A DNA stretch of 64,000 nucleotides from Owenia fusiformis (Eukaryota; Annelida; Polychaeta; Sabellida; Oweniidae), in assembly GCA_903813345.2 (NCBI GenBank), contig CAIIXF020000009.1, positions 6,566,030 through 6,630,029 on the forward strand, in the 5' to 3' direction. The notes under the pieces are model-generated. The model did not search any database. It worked only from the letters and a program-made list of their open reading frames with translations, and was not told the origin of the DNA. Made by a program: the position numbers and the translations under genes. Below are positions 37,061 to 48,918 of the stretch, piece after piece. The stretch's first letter is position 1; each line of letters starts with the position of its first letter.

Positions 37061-37648
37061 CATTTAACCTTTTTAGCTGAAGTTTTAAACTCAGATCCTG
37101 AACTCAGGACTAAAGGATGCCATGCTATAATATTGTTCGGTTTTGGTATCAAATGGAAGTAAATCTTATATATAAGTATATAAGGACCAATTCGTTCATA
37201 TTAAGAGGTTATATCAATAGGTTGTGAAATATGCTACACACGTATATGTCGTAGTATTTCCATTCATTTATATATTTTCAAATATCCGGGGAAAAACAAA
37301 AATAATGTGAATGCTGGAATGACACCCCATTGAGCTCGAGCATACTATCCACGCATAATGGAGTATTTCAATTAATTGGGTGTACTATTGAGAAGATGAA
37401 AAATAAAACAATGTTGTATTCAATAAAAGTCTGATATTAATAGAACATGAAATCAAATATTTACCAATTAATACGTACGTCATTTTAATTAGTCTATGAG
37501 TGTCATCCAATTATAATCTGGAATTTCTTAGAAAATAGCAATTATCTACCATTCCCATTTTGCACATTCATTTAAAATAGTTTGTGTATACTTCTAACGC
37601 ACATTCTTTTCTTATACCTCGAGAACTCCGACTTAACTTTTCAGGAAA
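37061..37648. other. Spacer upstream of astacin gene B
   Basis: No gene seen. It includes the presumptive promoter of gene B. Confidence 0.4.
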
Positions 37649-40600
37649 ATGAACACGTTTTCACTAAGGCTAATATCCATATGTTGGATTTTAAATACAC
37701 ACTTTGTAACAAATTCGACTGGGGCTAGCAGTGAGGAAGACTATGGCTCTACAGGTCAGTTAAGATATTATATTAGACCTAGTAAATGCAATTATCTTAC
37801 TAAACGTAAATGTCTTACTGAATGAACTGATGCTTTTCTCTGATTTTTTTTCTTTTGGCGTTTCAATGACGCTTTGTTTTGAAAATGTTGAATTTTCAAC
37901 ATGATCTCTAAACCTTTCAGGCCACGAGAAATTACATTTGAGTAGTAAAAGAAAATTGTCGTGGTATTAAAACTGAATTTAAAAGAAACTTTGCTGAAAA
38001 TAAAACACTGTTTTTACAATACTTCGTTTGTGATAACTAATGGAAAAGATGTATTCTACTTTTTTAAATCTTTACTTAAGACACTTAGTTTAACAATATA
38101 GATCAAGGATTAAGACTTATTTTGCAGGAAATAATTAATTACACGCCGTATTTCAGTTGTTTATCTAATTTTAGCGAACTCTGGAACCGATGCGGATGGA
38201 ACCAAAAATGAAGAGAATAGCGGCAAAGGTCAGTAAAAGAATAGATTATCTAGTTCATTTTGAAAAGATTTCTAGAAATGTTATTTAATTGATTCACAGA
38301 TAAACACCTTTTGAAACACATGTTTTTCAATTATATTACTTTGCAGGATTTCTGTATGGTGATATTGAGATTTCAAGACATACGGTAAGATACTATTGAC
38401 AAACTAAACAATGTCAATACCGCTATCTTACCAACTTATATATCAAAGTCAAATCAAATACAATTCTGAAAAAACAATCGATTAATTTAATTGAGATATA
38501 AAAAACGCAGAAACTGCTAATGAAGGCTCAAGTTCAAATACATATTGAGCAAATATTTCCTTCCATAGAGGACAAAAATCACTGATTGTATTCATTTTTA
38601 TTTAGTTTCGTAATGCAATGCTCAACAAAGATGCAAGGTGGCCAAATGGATTTGTTCCATATTCAATTGTAGACGTCTATCGTAAGTACCATCTACCTTT
38701 TTAGAAATTAACTCTATAATACATTGAAGAATTTAAATTTCATAGCTTCTCCATAAAAATTTCAAATAGTACATATGTATAAAACATGCTACCAAATAAC
38801 AATATATTACAAGATAACTTAACATTACAATTTATTATTCTGTTGTAGCAACATGGGCGGTTGAGATTTTTAAATCGGCCATGAAGGAAATAGAAGCAAA
38901 CACTAGCTTTAATGGTCAAAGGTGCATCACATTCAAGGAAAGAACATTCGAGGAAAACTATGTAGAAATTGCTCCTATTGGCGGGTATGTATATTGTGCT
39001 AGTTTGTGAAAATTGTTAGCTTTAGCCTTGCCCAAGTCGGTATTTTTATACATCCTGATCTTGATTATTTCCGCGGCCATAATAAACATTAAGATAAGTA
39101 AAGAGAATGACTTGGGCAAGGCGATCTGATATTGTATGTGAATTCTGTCCTTAATTTGGTCCAATGGTATTTCAATACTTCCCATAGCTCCTATACAGTG
39201 GATCCTGGTCGTGAAAGATGTTTGAATTATGTTTAAGAAACATTTATGCAACACAATCTCGTAACCGTAGACAGATCACTAAATCAAGCGAGACATGCCC
39301 AATAGCCAAAGGAAAATTTAAGCAAAATAGATACAAGAATATCATCGTACGATCCAGGCGAACTTGGGTAAAATCTTGCAAAAATTGACGAATGTAAACA
39401 AATTACTAGGGATATTATATTTGCTCTCATGATAATTGACATTAAAATTCATTATGGTGCAAAATAAGTATGGCATAAGAAAATGCCTCAAATATTCAAT
39501 ATATAACAATATACAAACAATATATTATGTTTATTTTGTAGATGTTACTCTAGAGTCGGTGTATCTGGTGGGAAACAACCTATATCATTAGGAGCTGGGT
39601 GTGAAAGAAAGGGTACAGTCATACATGAATTGCTACATACGCTTGGGTTCTGGCATGAGCAGAGTAGAGCAGATAGAGATATGTACATCAAAGTCAACTG
39701 GACTAATATAAAAGAAGGTGATTACAATTTATCTCTAGAAGAAATACACTTTAATGTAAGCATTCAAACAGAAATTAATCACATATAATTTGTATAATTG
39801 TGTATCAGATTAGTCTCAATATAAAAATAACGTATATTTTTTAAATCGTTTTTATCATATTTGATTGACTGTGTGAGTGACATGTCTCAAATAATGTTTT
39901 GTCCCTTTCCTTCTAAAATAAGCGCATTGCCTGTTTAATTGATAAAACATATTTTTAATCACAGGATCTGCGGGGAATTTCAACAAATTCGACGATACGT
40001 CCATAGATCACCAGGATATGCCATACGATTATGACAGTATTATGCACTACAGCGCATTTTCATTCGCCAAGGTATATACAAATTGCCTCACATTTGTATT
40101 TAATGAATGTTAGTTGTATTTTCTAAGTTAAATATCCGATGGTTCATTAGCATCGATTGTTGATTTTGTATTGGTTCAATTGATGGTTATATGTTTGTAA
40201 CAACAATTGTACAACACACGTACATTTCTCCGAAAACGTATCTCCATGTCTTTTCATTTTACAATGACATTTTAGGATTACAGGTGGCCAACTATTGTAC
40301 CACTTATAGGGAAACCATACATTGGTCAAAGGCTTCAACTAAGCGACATTGACATCAATGAAATTAGAAAACTCTATAATTGCCAAGGTAAGCTTTTTTT
40401 TGTATTGAAGTGACCTATTCAAATGCAAATATATATATTTGTTATTTAAGTCTGCAAAAATATAATTTACACTTTATGAGAAGGCCCTTACAAAATAACG
40501 CATTTGATCAGTCTGGTAATTTTGGTATTGTAACATCGTCCAGAATTTCGAATGTCGTCCTCTCGGATGTTATCCAGGATTTGATACATATGATATAGAT

Positions 40601-42378
40601 TAACATCGTATATTGTGTTACAGACGATATTGATAATGTCTACCTTGATATTTATATTAATTCCTTAGGCGTCGTATCAGTTGATTTCACCACACCAATG
40701 GTAACAACACTTAAACCAACCACTCCCCCACAACCAATTGGTACAGGTGAGTGATGTATAAAACAATGATTTCAGGTGTATGCATGTACTGTACTTTTTG
40801 TTCGATGTCTAAATTATGTATATTACACAAATTCTCGAGTCACTACTCAAATCAAGAGATCTTACTTTCACTCGTCAATATCAGGACACGGTAACGGCTG
40901 TTACTTTCTCTTTCAAAAGGGCGGACGAAAAGAGCAGATTTCAAATTTTTTTAGCTTACATCGTAGTCTGGTTCTGTCACCATGACATTACATTCAATCG
41001 AATAATTAAATAACAATTGTTACTTCAACCCAATACATATTGATACATTACATTTAATTTTGCAGATCTCCCTTTGTATTGGGAGTGCACATTTGATGAG
41101 GGCAGGTGTGGATTAGAGAATGTGGAAAATTCCTTAGAATGGATTCTCCAAAAGGGACCAACTGCTAGTAGTAAAACAGGACCTGGAAGTGACCACACAT
41201 CGAGCACTGGTGAGAGCATTCAGACAAATAAATGAATGAATTATATAGGTTCACGTGTCAAAAGAAGGAAAAACAAGAAATATAAACAATTGGGAATATT
41301 CCAAGAAAAAAACTGTGCATAAGAAAATAAAAACAATGACAAAAACGTCAAAAATGTATCGGAATGACTTGATTGACTTGTCAACACCTAGTTTGATTTT
41401 TTGATAGTAACAGTGGTTCCTGTTTTAGAGAGGGTGTCAGACATCGTTTCCTTAAGCGTTAGATCATTTATCCGTTTATTTAGCATACTGTGTTTTGTAA
41501 AAGTTTGGTCCGTTTCTTTTGACACGGTGCTTATATATTATATATTTTCAAACATTGACTATTTTCTAATGTTTAATTTAGCTTAACATCTCTTTAAAAG
41601 ATATGCTGACTCTCAATACCTGGTATAACACGCGATCGGTCTAGTTATCTTACCTTTAAATTACATATTCATTTCATCATCTGTTTTAGGAAACTATATT
41701 TTCACAGAAGCTTCAAATCAATATCAAAAGAAGTACAAGATAGTAAAAACTAAACTACCGAAATCAAACATGTGTGTTGACTTTTGGTACCACATGTATT
41801 CTGAGAATGAGGAGGAATCAGATCATCACGTTGGATACTTAAGATTCTATGCACAATCAGGAAATACTGAACCAACACAGTTGCTTGCATGGGAAAGGAC
41901 AAGATCTCAAGGAAACAAATGGTTGAATGGGAGATTCACGGTTCGAAAGTCGGATATATCAAGCAAAAAATGGAAGGTACATGAATAAATCTGAGGAAGA
42001 CACGAAGTCTATCTTTTGATGTTTAATTCTATATTTCTATGTTTATATACACGTGATTTCTCTTTTAAAATGTATAATTGTTACCTCATTTCATGTTGAC
42101 TTTATTAATTTGATTTATGGAGTGCGCTGTCTTGTTTTCCAAATGTCAGCTAGGAGGCCGACGGCACAAAAGCGGTGATTACTAAAAAAAAGTTAGTGGT
42201 CTTCCGCGGGACTATATTCTATGACGGCATTCTCAAGAAAAAATTGCCATGATTAACATATACTGTAAACCAACATGTTCCTTTTTTGCAGTTGCTTGTA
42301 GAGGGAGAAATCTTGAACAATTACAAAAGTGACATTGCTGTAGATGACTTAAAGATATATAAGGGCAGGTGCCCATAA
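37649..42378 (+). CDS. Astacin (M12A) metalloprotease with MAM domain, gene B
   Basis: Twelve exons: 37649-37754, 38175-38228, 38347-38384, 38606-38681, 38849-38984, 39542-39717, 39965-40071, 40276-40387, 40669-40746, 41066-41209, 41690-41976 and 42292-42378. They total 1401 bases (466 aa). It is the tandem paralogue of gene A; the last nine exons have identical lengths and phases. The signal-peptide region reads [15 protein letters not shown]. The propeptide is shorter, lacking the A-type third exon, with LYGDI as aspartate switch (Asp59). Zinc site [12 protein letters not shown]: His165, Glu166, His169, His175; Met-turn Met222. A Thr/Pro linker precedes the MAM domain. It is predicted to be secreted and active. 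Conserved blocks around the active site are nearly identical to gene A, while the propeptide and introns differ strongly. Confidence 0.93.
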
Positions 42379-43490
42379 ATGGAAAAGTGCCAATATAAGG
42401 GCAATTGCACATAAACTGACAAGTACCCATATATGGGCAAGTGTAAAACATGTAAATAATCATAATGTCGCCATCGTTTTATTCATTTTGGAAGAATCGC
42501 ATCCGTACTTTTTTACAGTTCGTGTCTTAAACTAGGGAACAAAAAATGCATAACTACTCCGTTGGACACAGTGTGCACGTCTTAGCGCTTAAACATTAGG
42601 TACCTATATGTCTAAAGCAATGTTATCAGAAGTGCAGTATATACAGAAAAGCCAAAAGTGTATTAATTTTATCTTATTATGTCAATTTTTGCGAACCCCG
42701 ACTCGAAATTTTACAATAGTGTTCCAGATGGAATTACTTCTAGCCGAGAATTGGCTAGAGACTCGAGTAAGCTGCATCAAGCTATACCAAGTACGTATAT
42801 TATCATAACTAGTATTCCAAAATTGTAAAAATATAATTGATATGTACATGTAACTATGAAATAATAAATATGATTGCAAATTAGCAAAGCATACGCAATT
42901 CACATGTTCCTGGCTGTCCTCACCCCTGTTATTTTGACCTCCCTTGATCTACATGTACAGGGTGTCAAAAAAGCAACAGCACCCCCATCTATACCAAAAC
43001 TGTTACATGGTGCGTCATTTATATATCATTTGAAAGATGATTTAATTTTACTCATCAAATTTCATTTAATAAAACGTTATATCAAAAAGCTGCATTGTTT
43101 CAATATTTGCCACTTCAGTACCCTGTCTGCTACCTTGTGACTGTTTAAGGTCAAGTATCAGAAAGTGGAATATGTAAGAAATAACCCAGATATCAAGTGC
43201 GCTTAACATGCATGTACAAATGTGAAAGACAGGGTAGAGGAATTGATGGACAAAGGGCCTCTTTAAAAAAGATACAGTAAGAATGTATTAATAAAGATTG
43301 ACAAACCATGTAACAACAAGTACTTTTTGCTGCAGAGGGGGTGCCCCTGTATATTATGGTAAGGGCAGATACTACAGATATCAGTTATGGTCATCATTTC
43401 ATAAATAAAAGGTACAGTAACAAACATTGTTCCTTTTTTATTGAATCACACCTGTTATTGTAGGACTATTTGTTGATTTAAAGAATATTA
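42379..43490. other. Region downstream of astacin gene B
   Basis: The last bases of gene B (GGGCAGGTGCCCATAAATGG) are followed to about 42450 by three or four degenerate copies of a motif of about 20 bases (GGGCAAxTGCxCATA). This suggests local slippage from the stop-codon region. The rest is AT-rich without a supported gene. Confidence 0.45.
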
Positions 43491-43492
43491 CT

Positions 43493-43607
43493 GAATGATT
43501 TGAAGTGCAATACATGATATATTCTGATCGAGAAATTCTGTATTGGCACGGGACGAAGTCGAGAATATCGAGAGCACAATATATCTTTATTGCACTTCAA
43601 ATCATTC
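43493..43607. repeat. Fold-back repeat with perfect 20 bp arms
   Basis: GAATGATTTGAAGTGCAATA at 43493-43512 is exactly inverted at 43588-43607. The interior continues as an imperfect palindrome (GATATATT, CGAGAA, ATTGGCACGGGAC), so the whole 115 bases can fold. Confidence 0.7.
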
Positions 43608-43760
43608 TAGGCCAGTATATTTTCCTTAGTAGATAATCCCTAGGAAATATTCTGTATTCGGTTTTTTCGACCGGGTACCGGGTACCAAGTTTGAACCCAG
43701 CATAGAGGATTTACTAGCCGGTACCCGTTTTTTCTACAAACCCGAGATTGTGCCCTTCGT

Positions 43761-43827
43761 ACCAATATTTTCTGTATTGCTACGGAGATGATCAATGGGG
43801 ACAATCTCAGTAGCAATAAAGATTGGT
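43761..43827. repeat. Second hairpin downstream of gene B
   Basis: ACCAATATTTTCTGTATTGC pairs imperfectly with GCAATAAAGATTGGT across a short loop. Together with 43493-43607 it suggests one or two fold-back elements between 43.49 and 43.85 kb. Confidence 0.5.
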
Positions 43828-44877
43828 ACAGCACAAGAACTGACCAATCAGAGGGCTTCGTTTTACAGATCATACGATAAAGTACTATCTAGCAAATCAA
43901 ATACAATAGGTAAATAAAAAATCAATAGTCAAAATTAAACTACAAATCCTGACATATCTAAACCAGTGAAGATTATAAAGTGGTTAATCTAAAGTTCAAG
44001 TTTGAAAGGATATCCATTCCACATATTTATTTTTAACAATCGAATTCGTAAATTATCCAGATATGGCATACCGTTAACTTGTCACGAATCGGTGACCTTT
44101 TATATTCTAATTTAGATAAATCAAAAGCAAATAGTAAAAATGCGAAGTGCAACAGACGTGGATTGTATTTATAGGGTGACAAATGTTCGCATAGTCCCAA
44201 AATATTTTATTAAGATCCCTATAATGAAACTGGTCAATCAATTTTTAGAAAACGTATCTAAAATCAATAGTATCCCCATGAGTTATTACAGCTTATATTC
44301 AGCATTGCAATTCATCACTGTCAAAACAGCTCTTGAGACTTAAGCCCCAGTTATACTTGCTCCCTATTTTTTATGCTGCACATTTCTCACATTTCAATTT
44401 TGGGAAGCTACGTGGTCTTACGGCTGCCATAGGCTTTTGACAGACATCAAATGCGTTCGGTATTTTTTCGGCAATGTAATGACAGAATACAAAGTACTTT
44501 AAATGTTTATCATTCATTTACTATTTTCCTGACTTAAAAAAGTTACTTCAGATTTTTCAAAAAATATCGTTTTTAAAAAAGTTGTCAGCTTTTTATTTCT
44601 TAAAGATTCAAATCTCCCACAATTTTTCAAATTAAATTTTTAAATCATCAAATATTGCGCTATTTTAAGACCATTACAATGATTGAACAAAAGACACATT
44701 ATTTCAATAAGAGAATGCCATATTTAATGTGCCGATGTCAATCACCCCGCGATGTCACTTAGGGTGCAAAAGAATTAATGTCAATCATTTATTAATATGC
44801 AAAACTTTCAAATGTTGAGTGTTTACTAGGTTACTAGAACTAAATCTTTAATTGCATTTAAGACCATTTAAGACCAA

Positions 44878-44969
44878 GGCGCCTTAATTGCATGTATTTT
44901 ATTGGGCGAGGTCGTATAAAAATGGCGCCTTAATTGCATGTATTTCATTGGGCGAGGTCGTATAATAAT
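44878..44969. repeat. 46 bp tandem duplication
   Basis: Units 44878-44923 and 44924-44969 differ at only a few bases (GGCGCCTTAATTGCATG ... GGGCGAGGTCGTATAA). Copy B has a single unit near 59567, so the doubling is specific to copy A. Confidence 0.8.
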
Positions 44970-45371
44970 GTGATGTGTGGATATCCTTGAAATTCTCAAG
45001 CGTACTTTCATGTGTATTTAAACATGCTACATGTATACTAGTTGAGATTTATTTATAGTTGGTTTAAAATAGTTTTATTAGTAGCTTCAATATAGCAAGG
45101 CTACTCCCCACTTCAGCATCTTGTTTAGTATGGTCAATGCTAACAAATAGTTGAATATATGAACATTATGTACGTATACATTATTTACATTTACTACATT
45201 CTACAAACAAATGGGGCTCCGCATGACAAGTTAAGATTAAGAAAGGGTTACGTATTATAATAGAAATGAAGCAACATTGTTATAATACTATGTTCATACA
45301 GATTAGTTTAAAGCTAAGTTGCTTGAATACTAATTCTTCTCAATAATATAATACTTACGTATGAACACAAA

Positions 45372-46247
45372 ATGGAAAACAGACATGGAACTGATGACAT
45401 AACCCCACCGATGGAAGCAGTAAAGGAAACCCGAATTGAAGATTTTAGAAAGTTAGTAGGAGATGGCGCAGTTGTGAATCAGCAGACTCATTATATTGGT
45501 AAAACGGCACTCATGGAAGCGTGTAAGGAAAATAATGTGGAACGTGCAAGAATCCTTCTCATCAATGGCGCAAATGTCAATGCAAGCCATTCAATACATA
45601 GAAAAGATGACATCACGGCACTGATGTTAGCTGTGTGGTATGGAAGCAGGGCGTGTGCTGAGCTGATAATAGAACATGGGGCGAATATAAACTATGCAGC
45701 AAAAAACAGTGGGATGACTGCATTGATGTATGCTGCCTGGTCACCAGGCTACCAATGTATGGAACTACTTATTGACAACAATGCAAACATTAATGCAATG
45801 GACAACAATGGTAATAATGCCCTGATATGGGCAACAAAAACTGACACTACCTGTTCAGGAAGCAGAATATCAAGCCTTCATCATAAAGAATATCAATATG
45901 TTCTTCAAAGGGATCTTGTTTCAAGCATCAAAAGAAATCAGTTCTTGAAGTTCAGCATCTTGATAACAAAAGGGACCAGTAGTGTTAGTTTAAAAATCCT
46001 AGGAAGGTTAACTTCAAACCAAAACAAGCAACTTAAGGTACAGTCCATCTTCAAAGATCGAAAACTTAATTTACAATATATAGTAAAACAAAGTATTTTC
46101 AACACAATCAATAGCATTAGTTGCAGAAAATATATGAATGTAATTGAGCAATTGATACAAGATTCTTATTTACCACTGAGACTAAAACAGTTTATGTCAT
46201 TTGATGAGGATATTGATGAGCTGTATACTATTATCTCAAAACATTAA
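45372..46247 (+). CDS. Intronless ankyrin-repeat protein with an unusual C-terminal region, 291 aa
   Basis: Residues about 10-160 contain four to five ankyrin repeats (TALMEACKENNVERARILL, TALMLAVWYGSRACAELII, TALMYAAWSPGYQCMELLID, NALIWATKTDT). Residues 165-291 lack repeats and are rich in Lys, Ile and Gln. They end in a segment with LPLRLKQFM, faintly like the end of a SOCS box, as in ASB-type ubiquitin-ligase adaptors; this is speculative. Start ATG at 45372. An AATAAA at 46562-46567 lies 315 bases downstream. It is intracellular by lack of signal peptide. The paralogue at 59798 is a pseudogene, so this is the only intact member of the pair here. Confidence 0.85.
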   Translation: MENRHGTDDITPPMEAVKETRIEDFRKLVGDGAVVNQQTHYIGKTALMEACKENNVERARILLINGANVNASHSIHRKDDITALMLAVWYGSRACAELIIEHGANINYAAKNSGMTALMYAAWSPGYQCMELLIDNNANINAMDNNGNNALIWATKTDTTCSGSRISSLHHKEYQYVLQRDLVSSIKRNQFLKFSILITKGTSSVSLKILGRLTSNQNKQLKVQSIFKDRKLNLQYIVKQSIFNTINSISCRKYMNVIEQLIQDSYLPLRLKQFMSFDEDIDELYTIISKH

Positions 46248-46605
46248 CACATAAATTAATGTGCATGATATTAATTGTATCATTATATTCATTGGTAACT
46301 GGTTTACTTGGACCAAGGTCAACTTGGAACCCCTATTTTAAGCTCGGTCCCCGAACACATTAAATACAGTCAGTTGATATCGTATGGACAGAAACATTGA
46401 TTCAATTTGTTGATTGAGATATTTTGAAAATTGATTTAATTTGTTTATATACGTAAACAAGGCCTTAAATTAAAAATATCGAGTACGTTTCGAATTTTGG
46501 ATCATTTATCAACTTTCTTTAAACTGAACTAAAGAGCTACCTGAAACGCACTCGAATAGAAATAAATAATGGTTGTTAATGGAAGAAGAGTTTTTACTTT
46601 AATTA

Positions 46606-46890
46606 TCATTTCAATAATTTATTTAGAATTGAAGCAGAACTACTTCTAAAACAATTCAAGTTAACCACAGTCTTTATATTGACATCGTGGAAAACCACGC
46701 CTTCTCCATCCGTATCATTCTTGGACAATGGACAAGATCTATGATCTACGCAGCAAGGATCCGGAGATGTACTATGAGTATAAGAATAGGGTCCGAGTTG
46801 ACAAGTGTGAACGTACCATATACTGATTACAGAATATAGCCTACTATACAATGTTTTCTGTTTAGTTTGTTCGAATAGATCATTGATCAT
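46606..46890 (-). CDS. Small cysteine-containing ORF conserved in both duplicates, 94 aa
   Basis: The frame encodes MINDLFEQ and a cysteine-bearing core (SPDPCCVDHRSCPLSKNDTD). The counterpart at 62028-62309 is 93 aa, starts and stops at equivalent places, and differs by substitutions and one in-frame 3-base gap. It lies downstream of the MAM stop on the same strand and overlaps the likely 3' end of the ankyrin transcript in antisense. It may be a small gene, an alternative last exon (an AG before TATATGG lies near 46823), or chance. No known family was recognised. Confidence 0.35.
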   Translation of the reverse strand: MINDLFEQTKQKTLYSRLYSVISIWYVHTCQLGPYSYTHSTSPDPCCVDHRSCPLSKNDTDGEGVVFHDVNIKTVVNLNCFRSSSASILNKLLK

Positions 46891-47046
46891 AAATTCAAGG
46901 TAGAATCAAAAATAACGGGCAACTTTTCAAAATAAGATTCTCAGTTTCAAAACATGTTCTGTCACCATCTGAGTTGATTTGATGTATTATATTTTTAAAT
47001 TAGAGTTTATGTATTTTTGATAGAAAGAACATATTAGGATTTTTAC

Positions 47047-48918
47047 TTATAAAGTCTCTGATTCTCTCTCAGATCCCTCACAAAGTCCATCATATATACG
47101 TATATCATCTATACCCATATCACTCTTGTAGCTGTTCAAAATTGTCCCCTCAAATCTCAGCTGTAAATGTACACAGTATTTACATATTTAATTTGGTAGT
47201 CTACATTTTATTTTAAAAGCACACACATAATTGCGATTATTCAAAGTGAAAGACAAATAAGAGAATGAATTATCCTACACTTAGTGTACTAAATGTATAA
47301 TTAAATTTCAAAATTAATATATCTTTTCGCAAAATGAATAACCTGAGGATATTGCCACGATAAAATACGGAAAACCAATATGCAGAGGATATTGCATGTT
47401 ACGATATACTCCGCAGAATCAATATGTGGACAAGATAAGATGATGCGGATGATATTGTTACGATACTCCTCTTGTTGATTTCCCGCCAAATTGAACTATT
47501 TGAGATGACATTTATTTTTCAATGATATTATACATTAAGGTCACTATTAGTAAGTGTAGGATAATAAGAACATCCTATGATTTTTTCAGAATAGCATTTT
47601 AATCTACTCGGTGATTCTGATATATGCACTCGTTCAATTCCCTCACTCGTGCAAATATCAATATCATCTCGTAGATAAAATAAATGTTCGTCAAAATAAT
47701 GGAATATCCTATAATTATAGAATATATATTTAGAGGTTATGTCACTATGACGTGAAATATGCCTGAGTTCTCCCAATATAGGCCGACCTTGGGAGGCTCT
47801 ATATTTGGGCAAGAACGAAGGCATATTTCACGTCATAGTGACATAACTGATGTATTACATGCCTTTGTTCCCATGGTTACTTTGTATCAATGACGTGACG
47901 TCATGATATTATCATGGTTATTAAAGAAATCTAATATCAAAACGAGGTAAGCGGGCTATATCGGGGTAATCGGGCAATATCGGTGGATATAGCTCGCTAA
48001 CTTTCCCATTGACTTCCATACAAATGCTTCGCTAGGTATGTAATACAATATAATATTATAGATTCAAATTTCAAATTCAGATGAACGAAACCAAAAAGGA
48101 ATCAAACTCACTGAAAATGTCTTGCCAGTTGCTTTATCACCAGGTATTGAAACCCTTCCATTGTGCCATTTGTTGCCATGGTCAGCCTCAGCTGTCCATA
48201 CTTCCTCGACGGCTTTACCATTCACCACATTTACTACTATAGAACCTACATGGAATTCACTGTCTTCCTTTTCATCCTCTGACCACATATGATACCAAAA
48301 GTCTAGACATTTGGCACCCTTCGACAAGGCTGGAGAATCCATTTTGAATGTGTTTCTGTAATTTGATGACGCTTCGGTATACATGTAATGACCTATGTAT
48401 AGAGATATTGCACCATCAGCATGCATGTAAAATTCACTCAAAAAGTATATACAAACATTCAGCGTAACATTGATAAACGATATAAAAGATGAAAAAACTA
48501 AAACCATTTTCCAATTTTGGAGAAGGGAAGTTGAACGTGTTACTATCTTTTGATTTCAAAAGCTTATACCCAGATCCCAAATTTTGTAAGTTGTTTTCTA
48601 ACTCGACATTGGGTATTGGTGTATATTTTCTCCTCGGTTTATAAGGCTTGGATTGTGACATTTAATATTTCATTTACATCGATAAAGATAATCAGGCTTT
48701 AGCGTGTGAACCAGAGAGTTGATGTAATTAAATCTTTGATAGGAGTGTTTTTCGAAGTCATATCAAAGGTGTACCTTTGCCTGATGTATGGTCAGAATCA
48801 GGTCCTGTTTTACCACTATCAGTTTTTCCTTTGTGTCTTATCCAAGCAAGAGCACCAGCCACATTGGAAAACCCGCAAGTGTCTTTATCAAAGTTGCAAT
48901 CAACAGTGGCCTTTTTCC
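47047..48918 (-). CDS. MAM domain exons, 3' part of a secreted MAM protein
   Basis: Three exons: 48775-48918 (CNFDKDTCGFSNVAGALAWI), 48112-48392 (YMYTEASSNYRNTF, then CLDFWYHMWSEDEKEDSEFH) and 47047-47160 (GTILNSYKSDMGIDDIRIYD). They match the MAM exons of the astacin genes in length and phase (144, 281 against 287, and 114 against 87 bases). The MAM domain is an extracellular adhesion/oligomerisation module. No astacin catalytic exon is found upstream on this strand to 59 kb. Two upstream exons at 56144-56195 and 56635-56688 join in frame to give a 214 aa secreted protein without protease. The stop is 9 codons later than in the copy B exon. Confidence 0.75.
47721..48061. mobile_element. Hairpin-bearing insertion specific to copy A
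   Basis: This stretch is absent from copy B, where ATTATAG is followed after 15 bases by the common sequence. ATTATAG occurs on both sides (47714-47720, 48055-48061). Within it, 47736-47763 and 47820-47847 are perfect 28 base inverted repeats (GTTATGTCACTATGACGTGA ...), with further pairing inside. A second TGTATTACAT-type inverted pair lies at 47853 and 48046. It is a non-coding fold-back insertion in the MAM intron. Confidence 0.65.

Larger units (their letters stand above)
44617..48771. repeat. Segmental duplication, copy A
   Basis: From about TCCCACAATTTTT at 44617 onward this DNA aligns with 59140 to the window end, including the ankyrin gene, its 3' flank, the small minus-strand ORF and the MAM exons. 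Order and orientation are conserved. Differences include a 46 bp tandem duplication and an insertion at 47721-48061 here, and two miniature elements in copy B. Confidence 0.85.

Noticed and set aside
42874-43140. 88-codon plus-strand frame
   Set aside because: No family likeness, no splice context, AT-rich composition.
47528-47824. Minus-strand frame with DDIDICTSEGIERVHIS
   Set aside because: It is partly conserved in copy B but falls in the intron between MAM exons that join in phase without it, and half of it lies in the copy A-specific insertion. It may still be a minor alternative exon.
48434-48661. Minus-strand frame starting MSQSKPYKPRRKYTPIPN as an extra exon of the MAM gene
   Set aside because: It lies between two MAM exons that join directly in phase, and the aligned copy B sequence has a 1-base insertion that breaks the frame.
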